DNA of 64,000 nt from contig NZ_CP076457.1 of NCBI RefSeq assembly GCF_018866325.1, forward strand, positions 6,049,001 to 6,113,000, written 5' to 3'. Below, one piece after another: positions 25,889-34,757 of this stretch. The DNA comes from Streptomyces sp. YPW6 (GTDB lineage Bacteria > Actinomycetota > Actinomycetes > Streptomycetales > Streptomycetaceae). Position 1 is the stretch's first letter; every line of letters begins with the position of its first letter. Both the position numbers and the translations under genes were made by a program. The notes under the pieces were generated by a model. The model saw only the letters and a program-made list of their open reading frames with translations. It was not told the origin of the DNA and made no database searches.

Positions 25889-26635
25889 TCAGGCAGCGGC
25901 GGACGCGGTGAGCGGCGGGCCTCTGCGTCCCACACAGTGCACGAGGAAACGGGCGGTCAGCGGCGGGTGCGGACGCCCCGCGGGCCGGGAGCGCCGGGCC
26001 GCGGTCCGTACCCCCGCGTGGACCACGGCGACCGCGGTGAGCAGCGGCCGGAACGCCAGCAGGGCCGCCGTCCGCACCAGCCCGGCCAGGGCCGCCTCGC
26101 CGCGCCGCAGCCAGGCCGCGGCGAGCAGCCCGACCGCCACATGGGCGGCGAGCAGCAGCCACGGCACCGCGGGCCCGGGCTGGGCGAGGAGGGCCGCGGC
26201 GCGGTCGCCCGCACCGGCCACACCGGCCAGCGGGGTGCCCACCGCGCCGACGCCGGCGATCCGGGCCCCGCCCGTGCCGACCTCACCGCCGCCGCACAGG
26301 ACGTCGAGGCCCACCGCGCGCAGTGGGCCGGTGACCGGGCCGCCTGCCGCCCCGTAACAGAGGTTCTGGCCCGTGGTGAAGAGCGTGTCGGCGGCCAGCT
26401 CCAGCGGGACCAGCAGCCCCGCGATCGCCCCGAAGCCGCGCTCCCGGCCGGCCAGCGCATAGGCCGCGGCGAACACCGCGGCGGTCAGCAGGGCCACCGC
26501 GGTCAGTGGCAGCGGTACCCCGGAGAGCAGCACATGGGACGCCGTGGACAGGGTCACGACGAGCGCGGTGAAGACCGCCGCGCGCGCGACTCTGAGCTGC
26601 GTCCCTGAGATGTCCATCGCCGGAAAGTGTGTCAT
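25889..26635 (-). CDS. Polytopic membrane protein of unknown function
   Basis: 248 residues with about five hydrophobic segments; I do not recognise a family. Start is uncertain: the first ATG gives MTHFPAMDISGTQ..., a second in-frame ATG six codons later (26617) is equally likely. A loop after the third span holds two Cys (NLCYGAAGG and LDVLCGGG) facing what may be the outside, and another Cys sits near the C-terminus (LVHCVGRRGPP). Its position directly before a DsbA-like gene suggests a redox or export partner, but it lacks the CxxC of VKOR or DsbB, so this is only suggestive. Confidence 0.7.
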   Translation of the reverse strand: MTHFPAMDISGTQLRVARAAVFTALVVTLSTASHVLLSGVPLPLTAVALLTAAVFAAAYALAGRERGFGAIAGLLVPLELAADTLFTTGQNLCYGAAGGPVTGPLRAVGLDVLCGGGEVGTGGARIAGVGAVGTPLAGVAGAGDRAAALLAQPGPAVPWLLLAAHVAVGLLAAAWLRRGEAALAGLVRTAALLAFRPLLTAVAVVHAGVRTAARRSRPAGRPHPPLTARFLVHCVGRRGPPLTASAAA

Positions 26636-26683
26636 GCGCCGAGGTAAGCGGACCTTAAAAGAGGCTGAGAGTCTCGCCCGGCG

Positions 26684-26713
26684 CCTCCCGGGCCCGACGA
26701 CGGGCCCGGGAGG
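26684..26713 (-). terminator. Terminator of the DUF2252 gene
   Basis: Thirteen-base perfect arms (26684-26696, 26701-26713) and an ACGA loop, about 30 bases past the stop of the minus-strand DUF2252 gene. Confidence 0.85.
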
Positions 26714-26741
26714 TGTCCGCCGGATCAGGACCGGACACGCC

Positions 26742-28067
26742 CTAAAGGCCCGGGATCTTTCCGTTGCGGAAGAGGTCCACGAAGATCTGGTGGTCCGCGC
26801 GGGCCCGCGCCCCGTAGCTGTGGGCGAAATCGACCAGCAGCGGGGCGAAGCCCTCCTCGTCGGCCGCGATGGCCGCGTCGATCGCCCGCTCCGTGGAGAA
26901 CGGCACCAGCGAGTGGCCGCTCTCGTCGTCCGCCGCCCCGTGCATCGTGGCCGTCGCCCGGCCCAGATCCGCGACGACCGCCCCGATCTCGTCCATCTCG
27001 TCGATGTCGGACCAGTCCAGGTCGACCGCGTACGGCGAGACCTCGGCGACCAGCTGGCCCGCCCCGTCCAGCTCGGTCCAGCCCAGCCACGGGTCCGCGT
27101 GCGCCTGGAGCGCCCGCTGCGAGATCACCGTGCGGTGCCCCTCGTGCTGGAAGTACTCCCGCACGGCGGCGTCCGTGATGTGCCGGGAGACCGCCGGTGT
27201 CTGCGCCTGCTTGAGGTAGATCACCACATCGTTCTCCAGGGCGTCGCTGTTGCCCTCCAGGAGGATGTTGTACGAGGGGAGCCCGGCCGAGCCGATACCG
27301 ATGCCCCGGCGGCCCACCACGTCCTTGACCCGGTAGGAGTCGGGGCGGGCCAGGCTCGATTCCGGCAGTGTCTCCAGATAGCCGTCGAACGCGGCGAGGA
27401 CCTTGTAGCGCGTCGCGGCGTCCAGGTCGACCGCCCCGCCGCCGTCCGCGAACCGGCGCTCGAAGTCCCGGATCTCCGTCATCGAGTCCAGCAGTGAGAA
27501 GCGGGTGCGCGAGCGGGCGGCGCGCAGCGCGCCCAGCAGCGGACCGTCCGCGGTGTCCAGGGTGAAGGGCGGCACCTCGTCGTTCTTCGCGCCCGTCGCC
27601 AGCGCGCGGATCCGCTCGCGGTAGGACGCGGCGAAGACCTGGACCAGCTCGGTGATCTGCTCGTCGGCGAGCGCCTTCGCGTAGCCGATCAGCGCCACGG
27701 AGGCGGCGAACCGCTTCAGGTCCCAGGTGAAGGGGCCCACGTACGCCTCGTCGAAGTCGTTGACGTTGAAGACGAGGCGGCCGTTGGCGTCCATGTAGGT
27801 GCCGAAGTTCTCCGCGTGCAGATCGCCGTGGATCCACACCCGGCCGGTGCGCTCGTCCAGGAACGGGCCGCCGTGCCGCTCCCGCTCCAGGTCGCTGTAG
27901 AACAGGCACGCCGTGCCCCGGTAGAAGGCGAACGCCGAGCCCGCCATCTTGCGGAACTTGACCCGGAAGGCGGCCGGATCGGCGGCCAGCAGCTCCCCGA
28001 AGGCGGTGTCGAAAACGGTGAGGATCTGCTTCCCGCGCTGCGCTGCGCCGGTCTGCGTTTCCGACAT
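26742..28067 (-). CDS. DUF2252-family protein with kinase-like motifs
   Basis: Cytoplasmic, 441 residues, from the ATG of MSETQTGAAQRG; a GGAGGCAGTAAGAG site lies upstream. The DUF2252 sequence FRKMAGSAFAFYRGTACLFY is at residues 38-57. IHGDLHAENFG (79-89) matches the H-x-D-x4-N catalytic loop of aminoglycoside-phosphotransferase-like kinases and NDFDEA (103-108) the following metal-binding Asp motif, so a small-molecule or protein kinase-like activity is plausible. Function and substrate are unknown. Monocistronic, divergent from dnaE, closed by a strong hairpin. Confidence 0.88.
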   Translation of the reverse strand: MSETQTGAAQRGKQILTVFDTAFGELLAADPAAFRVKFRKMAGSAFAFYRGTACLFYSDLERERHGGPFLDERTGRVWIHGDLHAENFGTYMDANGRLVFNVNDFDEAYVGPFTWDLKRFAASVALIGYAKALADEQITELVQVFAASYRERIRALATGAKNDEVPPFTLDTADGPLLGALRAARSRTRFSLLDSMTEIRDFERRFADGGGAVDLDAATRYKVLAAFDGYLETLPESSLARPDSYRVKDVVGRRGIGIGSAGLPSYNILLEGNSDALENDVVIYLKQAQTPAVSRHITDAAVREYFQHEGHRTVISQRALQAHADPWLGWTELDGAGQLVAEVSPYAVDLDWSDIDEMDEIGAVVADLGRATATMHGAADDESGHSLVPFSTERAIDAAIAADEEGFAPLLVDFAHSYGARARADHQIFVDLFRNGKIPGL

Positions 28068-28212
28068 CTCTTACTGCCTCCTGCGGTAGCCGGGCCACGG
28101 GACCGAACGCTCGATCCACGTGACCGAGTGCATGACAAAACGGACAGGTGTTCCGCCTTCTCCAACGCTCGGCCGGAGCCGGGAGTGCCCGTCGTTCGAC
28201 TCGGTCACGTCG

Positions 28213-28218
28213 TAGACT
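28213..28218 (+). promoter_or_regulatory. Candidate -10 element of dnaE
   Basis: TAGACT about 53 bases before the dnaE GTG, in the 203-base gap between divergent genes. The -35 box is not clear. Confidence 0.35.
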
Positions 28219-28270
28219 TCCACGCTGTCCCCCCGTCCGTCATCGCCCGACTTCCCGGAGGCCCGACGCC

Positions 28271-31200
28271 GTGACCAAGCCGCCCTTCACGCACCTGCAC
28301 GTGCACACCCAGTACTCGCTGCTGGACGGTGCGGCGCGGCTCAAGGACATGTTCGAGGCGGCCAACGAGATGGGCATGACGCACATCGCGATGACCGACC
28401 ACGGCAACCTCCACGGGGCCTACGACTTCTTCCACTCGGCGAAGAAGGCGGACGTCACCCCGATCATCGGCATCGAGGCGTACGTCGCCCCCGAGTCGCG
28501 CAAGCACAAGCGCAAGGTGCAGTGGGGGCAGCCGCACCAGAAGCGCGACGACGTGTCCGGTTCCGGTGGCTACACCCACAAGACCATCTGGGCGTCCAAC
28601 AAGACGGGGCTGCACAACCTCTTCCGGCTCTCCTCCGACGCGTACGCCGAGGGCTGGCTCCAGAAGTGGCCCCGGATGGACAAGGAGACCATCTCCCAGT
28701 GGTCCGAGGGGCTCATCGCGTCCACCGGCTGCCCCTCGGGCGAGGTGCAGACCCGGCTGCGGCTCGGCCAGTTCGACGAGGCGGTGCAGGCGGCCTCCGA
28801 CTACAAGGACATCTTCGGCGAGGGCCGGTACTTCCTGGAGCTGATGGACCACGGCATCGAGATCGAGCGCCGGGTCCGCGACGGGCTGCTGGAGATCGGC
28901 AGGAAGCTGGACATCCCGCCGCTCGTCACCAACGACTCCCACTACACGTACGCGCACGAGGCCACCGCCCACGACGCCCTGCTCTGCATCCAGACCGGCA
29001 AGAACCTCTCGGACCCCGACCGCTTCCGCTTCGACGGCACCGGCTACTACCTCAAGACGACGGACGAGATGTACGCCGTCGACTCCTCCGACGCCTGGCA
29101 GGAGGGGTGCCGCAACACCCTCCTGGTAGCCCAGCAGATCGACACCACCGGCATGTTCGAGGCGAAGAACCTCATGCCGAAGTTCGAGATCCCCGAGGGC
29201 TTCACGGAGATCACCTGGTTCCAGGAGGAGGTCCGGACCGGCATGGCCCGCCGCTTCCCGAACGGGGTCCCCGACGACCGGCAGAAGCAGGTCGAGTACG
29301 AGATGGACATCATCATCCAGATGGGGTTCCCGGGGTACTTCCTGGTCGTCGCCGACTTCATCATGTGGGCCAAGAACAACGGCATCGCGGTCGGCCCCGG
29401 CCGAGGCTCCGCCGCCGGTTCGATCGTGGCGTACGCCATGGGCATCACCGACCTCGACCCGATCGAGCACGGGCTGATCTTCGAGCGGTTCCTCAACCCC
29501 GAGCGCGTCTCCATGCCCGATGTCGACATCGACTTCGACGAGCGCCGGCGCGTCGAGGTGATCCGGTACGTCACCGAGAAGTACGGCGCCGACAAGGTCG
29601 CCATGATCGGCACGTACGGCAAGATCAAGGCGAAGAACGCCATCAAGGACTCCGCGCGCGTCCTGGGCTACCCGTACGCGATGGGCGACCGGCTCACCAA
29701 GGCCATGCCCGCCGACGTCCTCGGCAAGGGCATCGACCTCAACGGCATCACCGACCCCAAGCACCCGCGCTACAGCGAGGCGGGCGAGATCCGGGGGATG
29801 TACGAGAGCGAGCCGGACGTCAAGAAGGTCATCGACACCGCCAAGGGCGTCGAGGGCCTGGTGCGGCAGATGGGCGTGCACGCCGCCGGCGTCATCATGT
29901 CCAGCGAGCCGATCGTCGACCACGCCCCCGTCTGGGTCCGGCACACCGACGGCGTCACCATCACCCAGTGGGACTACCCGCAGTGCGAGTCGCTCGGCCT
30001 GCTGAAGATGGACTTCCTCGGCCTGCGCAACCTGACGATCATGGACGACGCCATCAAGATGGTGAAGTCCAACAAGGGCATCGACCTGGAGATGCTCTCG
30101 CTGCCGCTGGACGACCCCAAGACCTACGAACTGCTCTGCCGCGGTGACACGCTCGGCGTCTTCCAGTTCGACGGCGGGCCCATGCGCTCCCTGCTCCGCC
30201 AGATGCAGCCCGACAACTTCGAGGACATCTCCGCCGTCTCGGCCCTCTACCGGCCGGGCCCGATGGGCATGAACTCGCACACGAACTACGCGGAGCGCAA
30301 GAACGGCCGCCAGGAGATCACCCCGATCCACCCGGAGCTGGAGGAGCCCCTCAAGGAGGTCCTCGGCCTCACCTACGGCCTGATCGTCTACCAGGAGCAG
30401 GTCCAGAAGGCCGCCCAGATCGTCGCCGGGTACTCGCTCGGCGAAGCCGACATCCTGCGCCGCGTGATGGGCAAGAAGAAGCCCGAGGAACTGGCGAAGA
30501 ACTTCGTCCTCTTCGAGAAGGGCGCCAAGGACAAGGGCTTCTCCGACGCGGCGATCAAGGCGCTGTGGGACGTCCTGGTGCCGTTCGCCGGATACGCGTT
30601 CAACAAGGCGCACTCCTCCGCGTACGGCCTGGTCACCTACTGGACCGCCTACCTCAAGGCGAACTACCCCGCCGAGTACATGGCCGCCCTGCTGACCTCG
30701 GTCAAGGACGACAAGGACAAGTCCGCGGTCTACCTCAACGAGTGCCGCCGCATGGGCATCAAGGTGCTCCCGCCCAACGTCAACGAGTCGCTGTCCAACT
30801 TCGCAGCCCAGGGCGACGACGTGATCCTCTTCGGCCTGACCGCCGTCCGCAACGTCGGCCAGAACGTCGTCGACTCGATCATCCGGTCCCGCAAGGCGAA
30901 GGGGAAGTTCAGCACCTTCCCCGACTTCCTGGACAAGGTCGAGGCGGTCGTCTGCAACAAGCGCACCGTCGAATCGCTCATCAAGGCCGGCGCCTTCGAC
31001 GAGATGGGCCACACCCGCAAGGGTCTCGTCGCCCACCACGAGCCGATGATCGACAACGTGGTCCAGGTCAAGCGCAAGGAGGCCGAGGGACAGTTCGACC
31101 TCTTCGGCGGCATGGGCGAGGAGGAGAGCAGCGAGCCCGGCTTCGGCCTGGACGTGGAGTTCTCCGACGTCGAGTGGGAGAAGGCCTACCTGCTCGCCCA

Positions 31201-31810
31201 GGAGCGGGAGATGCTCGGCCTGTACGTCTCCGACCACCCGCTCTTCGGCCTGGAACACGTGCTGTCCGACAAGGCCGACGCCGCCATCTCCCAGCTCACC
31301 GGCGGGGACTACAGCGACGGCTCCGTCGTCACGGTCGGCGGCATCATCTCCGGCCTCCAGCGCAAGATGACCAAGCAGGGCAACGCCTGGGCCATCGCCA
31401 CCGTGGAGGACCTGGCGGGCTCCATCGAGTGCATGTTCTTCCCCGCCACCTACCAGCTCGTCTCCACCCAGCTCGTCGAGGACACCGTCGTCTTCGTCAA
31501 GGGACGCCTCGACAAGCGCGAGGACGTGCCCCGGCTGGTCGCCATGGAGATGCAGGTCCCCGACATCTCCAACGCCGGGACCAACGCGCCCGTGGTCCTC
31601 ACCATCCCCACCGTGAAGATCACCCCGCCCATGGTCACCCGGCTCGGCGAGGTCCTCAGCCACCACCGGGGCGACACCGAGGTGCGCATCAGGCTCCAGG
31701 GCCCCCGCAAGACCACCGTGCTCCGTCTCGACCGCCACCGGGTCAAGCCCGATCCGGCGCTCTTCGGCGACCTGAAGGTCCTGCTCGGCCCGTCCTGCCT
31801 GGCCGGCTGA
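28271..31810 (+). CDS. dnaE: DNA polymerase III alpha subunit DnaE
   Basis: Replicative polymerase catalytic subunit, 1179 residues from the GTG at 28271, the normal Streptomyces DnaE1 length. Domains in order: PHP (HLHVHTQYSLLDG, residues about 7-19, and TDHGNLHG), palm with GRGSAAGS and the catalytic acids in PDVDIDFDE (416-424), the third Asp downstream, fingers (MGVHAAGVIMS, GVFQFDGGPM, MGKKKPEELAKNF), a helix-hairpin-helix region and the OB fold (GGIISGLQRKMTKQGNAWAI). The C-terminus is shorter than in E. coli. The upstream in-frame extension to 28148 is not coding-like. Confidence 0.97.
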   Translation: MTKPPFTHLHVHTQYSLLDGAARLKDMFEAANEMGMTHIAMTDHGNLHGAYDFFHSAKKADVTPIIGIEAYVAPESRKHKRKVQWGQPHQKRDDVSGSGGYTHKTIWASNKTGLHNLFRLSSDAYAEGWLQKWPRMDKETISQWSEGLIASTGCPSGEVQTRLRLGQFDEAVQAASDYKDIFGEGRYFLELMDHGIEIERRVRDGLLEIGRKLDIPPLVTNDSHYTYAHEATAHDALLCIQTGKNLSDPDRFRFDGTGYYLKTTDEMYAVDSSDAWQEGCRNTLLVAQQIDTTGMFEAKNLMPKFEIPEGFTEITWFQEEVRTGMARRFPNGVPDDRQKQVEYEMDIIIQMGFPGYFLVVADFIMWAKNNGIAVGPGRGSAAGSIVAYAMGITDLDPIEHGLIFERFLNPERVSMPDVDIDFDERRRVEVIRYVTEKYGADKVAMIGTYGKIKAKNAIKDSARVLGYPYAMGDRLTKAMPADVLGKGIDLNGITDPKHPRYSEAGEIRGMYESEPDVKKVIDTAKGVEGLVRQMGVHAAGVIMSSEPIVDHAPVWVRHTDGVTITQWDYPQCESLGLLKMDFLGLRNLTIMDDAIKMVKSNKGIDLEMLSLPLDDPKTYELLCRGDTLGVFQFDGGPMRSLLRQMQPDNFEDISAVSALYRPGPMGMNSHTNYAERKNGRQEITPIHPELEEPLKEVLGLTYGLIVYQEQVQKAAQIVAGYSLGEADILRRVMGKKKPEELAKNFVLFEKGAKDKGFSDAAIKALWDVLVPFAGYAFNKAHSSAYGLVTYWTAYLKANYPAEYMAALLTSVKDDKDKSAVYLNECRRMGIKVLPPNVNESLSNFAAQGDDVILFGLTAVRNVGQNVVDSIIRSRKAKGKFSTFPDFLDKVEAVVCNKRTVESLIKAGAFDEMGHTRKGLVAHHEPMIDNVVQVKRKEAEGQFDLFGGMGEEESSEPGFGLDVEFSDVEWEKAYLLAQEREMLGLYVSDHPLFGLEHVLSDKADAAISQLTGGDYSDGSVVTVGGIISGLQRKMTKQGNAWAIATVEDLAGSIECMFFPATYQLVSTQLVEDTVVFVKGRLDKREDVPRLVAMEMQVPDISNAGTNAPVVLTIPTVKITPPMVTRLGEVLSHHRGDTEVRIRLQGPRKTTVLRLDRHRVKPDPALFGDLKVLLGPSCLAG

Positions 31811-31837
31811 GCCCCGGGCGGATCACCCGCACGACGA

Positions 31838-31875
31838 CGAGAGGGGCGCCCCGCCGGTGCGGGACGCCCCTCTCG
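31838..31875. terminator. Terminator between dnaE and a small minus-strand gene
   Basis: Seventeen-base arms (31838-31854, 31859-31875) with one internal mismatch and a CGGT loop. It lies between convergent genes and probably serves both. Confidence 0.85.
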
Positions 31876-31916
31876 CCGTTCTCGAACGCCTGTCACCACC
31901 GCGAGCGGCCGACGGG

Positions 31917-32096
31917 TCAGTTGTGGCCGAAGCGTCGCTGGTGCTTGCGCGCCACGTCGGACGGGCTGCCCTGGGCCTGCGCCTGCGCCTGGTTCTGGGA
32001 CTCGAACGCCGTCGACTTGGCCTGCTCCGCGCTACGCTCCGACGCGGACGCGCGGTCGTGCTGGCTGCCCTGCTTGCGGTTCTTGTTCTTGGCCAT
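31917..32096 (-). CDS. Small hydrophilic protein, 59 residues
   Basis: Begins MAKNKNRKQGSQHDRASASE and ends QRRFGHN. A textbook AGGAGG ribosome-binding site (complement near 32105-32110) eight bases before the ATG and strong third-position GC make it convincing despite its size. Very rich in Gln, Arg, Ser and Ala, with the run QNQAQAQAQG; no hydrophobic core, so probably disordered. Small proteins starting MAKNKNR are seen widely in Streptomyces annotations; no function is known. Convergent with dnaE and separated from it by a terminator. Confidence 0.85.
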   Translation of the reverse strand: MAKNKNRKQGSQHDRASASERSAEQAKSTAFESQNQAQAQAQGSPSDVARKHQRRFGHN

Positions 32097-32397
32097 GGTG
32101 AATGCCTCCTGTGGGGAATCCTGGTGGGGCCAGGACCGCTGTCAGACTCACACGACGCCGCAAACACCGCATGTTGGATCATTACCGTGCGTAGCGGTTA
32201 CCGCAGTGGCGTCCTCCCGCGCCCGCTCCTCCCTTCCTTTTCCGCCTCCTTTCCGGATCCGCCACGCCGATGATCCAGTTCCGGCCGTTAACCCCCGCGT
32301 GGTCGGGCAGACTCGAAGAAAACCCTGGGAAGGCGGACCCGGCCATCGAGGAACGGGCCGCTGAACCGTTCCCCAGTTCTGGAAGAGGGTGGAACGC
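32097..32397. other. Intergenic region between the small protein and the NYN gene
   Basis: About 300 bases between divergent starts, less GC-rich than its surroundings near 32150-32290. It contains GGTTACCGC-like dyads near 32195 and an inverted repeat GGAACGG/CCGTTCC (32350-32356 and 32366-32372) just before the NYN start. Promoters for both genes are expected here but I cannot place them confidently. Confidence 0.5.
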
Positions 32398-33645
32398 GTG
32401 GACCGTTGCGTCGTCCTGGTGGACGCCGGCTACTTGCTGGGCGCAGCCGCGAGTCTGCTGGCCGGAGAGCCCGCCCGTTCCCGCATCACCGTCGACCACA
32501 CCGCCCTCATCCAGGGCCTGCGGGAGCGGGCCGAGGCCGACACCCAGCAGCCCCTGCTGCGCATCTACTGGTTCGACGGCGCCCCCGACCGGGTGCCCCA
32601 GCCCGAGCACCGCCGGCTCCGTGTGATGCCCCGCGTGACCGTACGGCTGGGCGCCCTGACCCGCAGCGACGGACGCTGGGCCCAGAAGGGCGTCGACGCC
32701 GCCATGCACGCCGAGCTCACCGAACTCGCCAGGAACCGGGCCTGCTCCGACGTGGTCCTGGTGACCGGCGACGGCGATCTGCTGCCCGGCCTGATGTCCG
32801 CCAAGGAACACGGGGTCGCCGTCCACCTCTGGGCCGTGCAGGCCGCCGACGGCGACTACAACCAGTCCGAGGACCTCGTCGCCGAGGCCGACGAACGGCG
32901 CGTCCTCGACCGTGCCTGGATCACCAAGGCCGTACGCGCCAAGGACCTCGGCGGCGCCTGCGCCCCGCAGCCCGCCACCCGGCCCGAGATCGCCGCGATC
33001 CTCTCCGCACCGCTGCCCGAGGCCGCCCTCGCCGCCTCCGCCGAACGCGCCTCCGAAGCGGCCCGTGCCGCTTCGGAGGCGCGTTCGGCGGAGCCCGCCG
33101 AGAGCGCGCCCGCCGCCACCGAAGCGCCCGCCGCCCACAAAGGCGTGCCGACCCCCAAGGACCTGGCCGCGCTGCGCGCCCACGCCTCCCACCCGGACCG
33201 CCAGCAGCCGGCCCAGCCCGCGGGCGCCACGCTGCGCTGGTCCTCCGACAAGGGGTGGGTGGAGCGTGGCGGCCCCCTCGGCGAGCCGGCCGAGACCGCG
33301 TCCCTGCCGACCCTCGCCCAGGTCACCAGCGCCGAACAGCGCTGGGCCGACCGGGAGGAGGACATCACCACCGTCGGCGGCGACCCCTTCGAGGTGGGCC
33401 AGGTCTTCGCCCGCCGCTGGATGGAGCGCCTCCCGGAAGCCGTCCACCTGCAAAGACTCTCCACCCTCTACCCGCGCATCCCGCACCGGATCGACGGCGA
33501 ACTCCTGCGGTACGCGGCCCGCTTCGGACTCCTCGCGCACAAGGACGACCAGATCGACGAGCACGACCGCTACGCGATCCGGGCCGGCTTCTGGCGGGAG
33601 ATCGACGTACGCGCCGCCGCCGAGCACGTACCGGCGGGGGAGTAG
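32398..33645 (+). CDS. NYN-domain (PIN-like) putative RNase
   Basis: 415 residues from the GTG at 32398, eight bases after GAGGG; the GTG three codons earlier overlaps that ribosome-binding site. Residues 1-175 form a NYN domain: the acidic residues sit in VLVDAGYLLG, YWFDGAPD, QKGVDAAMHAEL and VTGDGDLLPGL, the pattern of Mg-dependent PIN/NYN nucleases (LabA/DUF88). A low-complexity Ala/Glu/Arg linker (about 195-260) follows, then a C-terminal helical domain (EVGQVFARRWMERLPEAVHLQ...) that resembles a winged-helix-type module seen with NYN proteins. RNA target unknown. Confidence 0.85.
   Translation: MDRCVVLVDAGYLLGAAASLLAGEPARSRITVDHTALIQGLRERAEADTQQPLLRIYWFDGAPDRVPQPEHRRLRVMPRVTVRLGALTRSDGRWAQKGVDAAMHAELTELARNRACSDVVLVTGDGDLLPGLMSAKEHGVAVHLWAVQAADGDYNQSEDLVAEADERRVLDRAWITKAVRAKDLGGACAPQPATRPEIAAILSAPLPEAALAASAERASEAARAASEARSAEPAESAPAATEAPAAHKGVPTPKDLAALRAHASHPDRQQPAQPAGATLRWSSDKGWVERGGPLGEPAETASLPTLAQVTSAEQRWADREEDITTVGGDPFEVGQVFARRWMERLPEAVHLQRLSTLYPRIPHRIDGELLRYAARFGLLAHKDDQIDEHDRYAIRAGFWREIDVRAAAEHVPAGE
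33036..33093. repeat. 27-bp perfect inverted repeat inside the NYN gene
   Basis: Arms 33036-33062 and 33067-33093 are perfectly complementary around a CCGT loop. It lies in the Ala/Glu/Arg linker, encoding an imperfectly mirrored peptide (ASAERASEAARAASEARSAE). It is longer than any terminator in the window. Confidence 0.95.
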
Positions 33646-33653
33646 GAGAGGGA

Positions 33654-33674
33654 GCCGCCCGCCGTCCGGGCGGC
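33654..33674 (+). terminator. Hairpin after the NYN gene
   Basis: GCCGCCCG and CGGGCGGC arms with a 5-base loop, nine bases after the stop. Short, so a weak terminator candidate. Confidence 0.5.
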
Positions 33675-33717
33675 GACGCGGGACGGCCCCGGGCGCGAAC
33701 CGGGGCATGTGACCCCG

Positions 33718-33723
33718 TACCCT
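33718..33723 (+). promoter_or_regulatory. -10 element for leaderless ABC-transporter transcript
   Basis: TACCCT ends eight bases before the GTG of the ATPase gene, which has no ribosome-binding site. Confidence 0.45.
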
Positions 33724-33731
33724 CGTACCTC

Positions 33732-34757
33732 GTGAGTACGGGCACAGCACAGGCGCAGCGGGACACCGGCACCGTGTGCGCGGTGCGCGATCTGGTCAAG
33801 ACCTACCCCGCGACCCGGGGCCGCCGAGGCGCACCCGCGGCTCCCGAGGTCCGTGCCACGGACGCCATCAGCCTGGACGTCGAGCGCGGCGAGATCTTCG
33901 GGCTGCTCGGCCCCAACGGCGCGGGCAAGTCGACCCTGGTCCGCCAGCTCACCGGGCTGATGCGGCCCGACTCCGGCAGTGTCGAGGTGCTGGGCCACGA
34001 TCTCGTACGCCACCCCGAGCGGGCCTCCCGGCTGATCGGCTACCTCGGGCAGGAGTCCACCGCCCTCGACGAACTGACCGTCTCCCTCGCCGCCGAGACC
34101 ACCGGCCGGCTGCGCGGCCTCCCGGTCCGGGAGGCCCGCGCCGAGCGCGACGCCGTCCTGGAGGAGCTGGGCCTCACCCTGATCGCCGGGCGGCCCCTGA
34201 AGAAGCTCTCCGGCGGTCAACGCCGCCTCGCCTGTTTCGCCACCGCCCTGGTCGGCGACCGGCCCGTCCTGGTGCTCGACGAACCGACCACCGGCATGGA
34301 CCCGGTCGCCCGCCGCGCCGTCTGGGCCGCCGTCGACCGCCGCCGGGCGGAACGCGGGGCCACGGTCCTGCTCGTCACCCACAACGTCATCGAGGCCGAG
34401 ACCGTCCTCGACCGGGTCGCCGTCCTCGAACGCGGCCGGGTCATCGCCTGCGACACTCCCGCCGGACTCAAGGAACGGGTCGCCGGGGAGGTCCGCGTCG
34501 AGCTGGTCTGGCGCGAGCGGGCCCCGCTGGACGTCCCCGAGGTGGCGGCGCTGCGGGCGTCCGCCCAGGAGTCCGGCCGGCGCTGGGTGCTGCGGCTCGG
34601 GCCGGACGAGGCACGGGCCGCGGTCGCCGCGGTGACGGGCGGCGCGGCCTTCGCCGCCCTCGACGATTTCACCCTGGCCACCCCCAGCCTGGAAGATGTC
34701 TACCTCGCGCTCGGGGGCGACGCCGGCGCCGCGACCGAGGGGCTGGTGAAGGCGTGA
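33732..34757 (+). CDS. ABC transporter ATP-binding protein
   Basis: 341 residues, GTG start. Walker A GLLGPNGAGKST (about residues 57-68), Q-loop GYLGQES, signature KLSGGQRR, Walker B PVLVLDEPTTGMDP and the H-loop LLVTHNV are intact. The C-terminal 100 residues form the accessory domain seen in DrrA/Nod-type exporters (TPSLEDVYLALGG). It would power the permease encoded downstream, in a multidrug/antibiotic-type exporter; substrate unknown. The stop overlaps a GTG that opens a short ORF leading to the permease gene. Confidence 0.92.
   Translation: MSTGTAQAQRDTGTVCAVRDLVKTYPATRGRRGAPAAPEVRATDAISLDVERGEIFGLLGPNGAGKSTLVRQLTGLMRPDSGSVEVLGHDLVRHPERASRLIGYLGQESTALDELTVSLAAETTGRLRGLPVREARAERDAVLEELGLTLIAGRPLKKLSGGQRRLACFATALVGDRPVLVLDEPTTGMDPVARRAVWAAVDRRRAERGATVLLVTHNVIEAETVLDRVAVLERGRVIACDTPAGLKERVAGEVRVELVWRERAPLDVPEVAALRASAQESGRRWVLRLGPDEARAAVAAVTGGAAFAALDDFTLATPSLEDVYLALGGDAGAATEGLVKA

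Noticed and set aside
23360..26608. A 1082-residue plus-strand frame
   Set aside because: Runs opposite phoD, the DsbA-like gene and the membrane protein, all with clear family or signal features.
28205..31738. A 1177-residue minus-strand frame opposite dnaE
   Set aside because: High GC removes stop codons from the antisense of dnaE; composition is Val/Gly/Asp/Leu-rich with no motifs, while dnaE is intact on the other strand.
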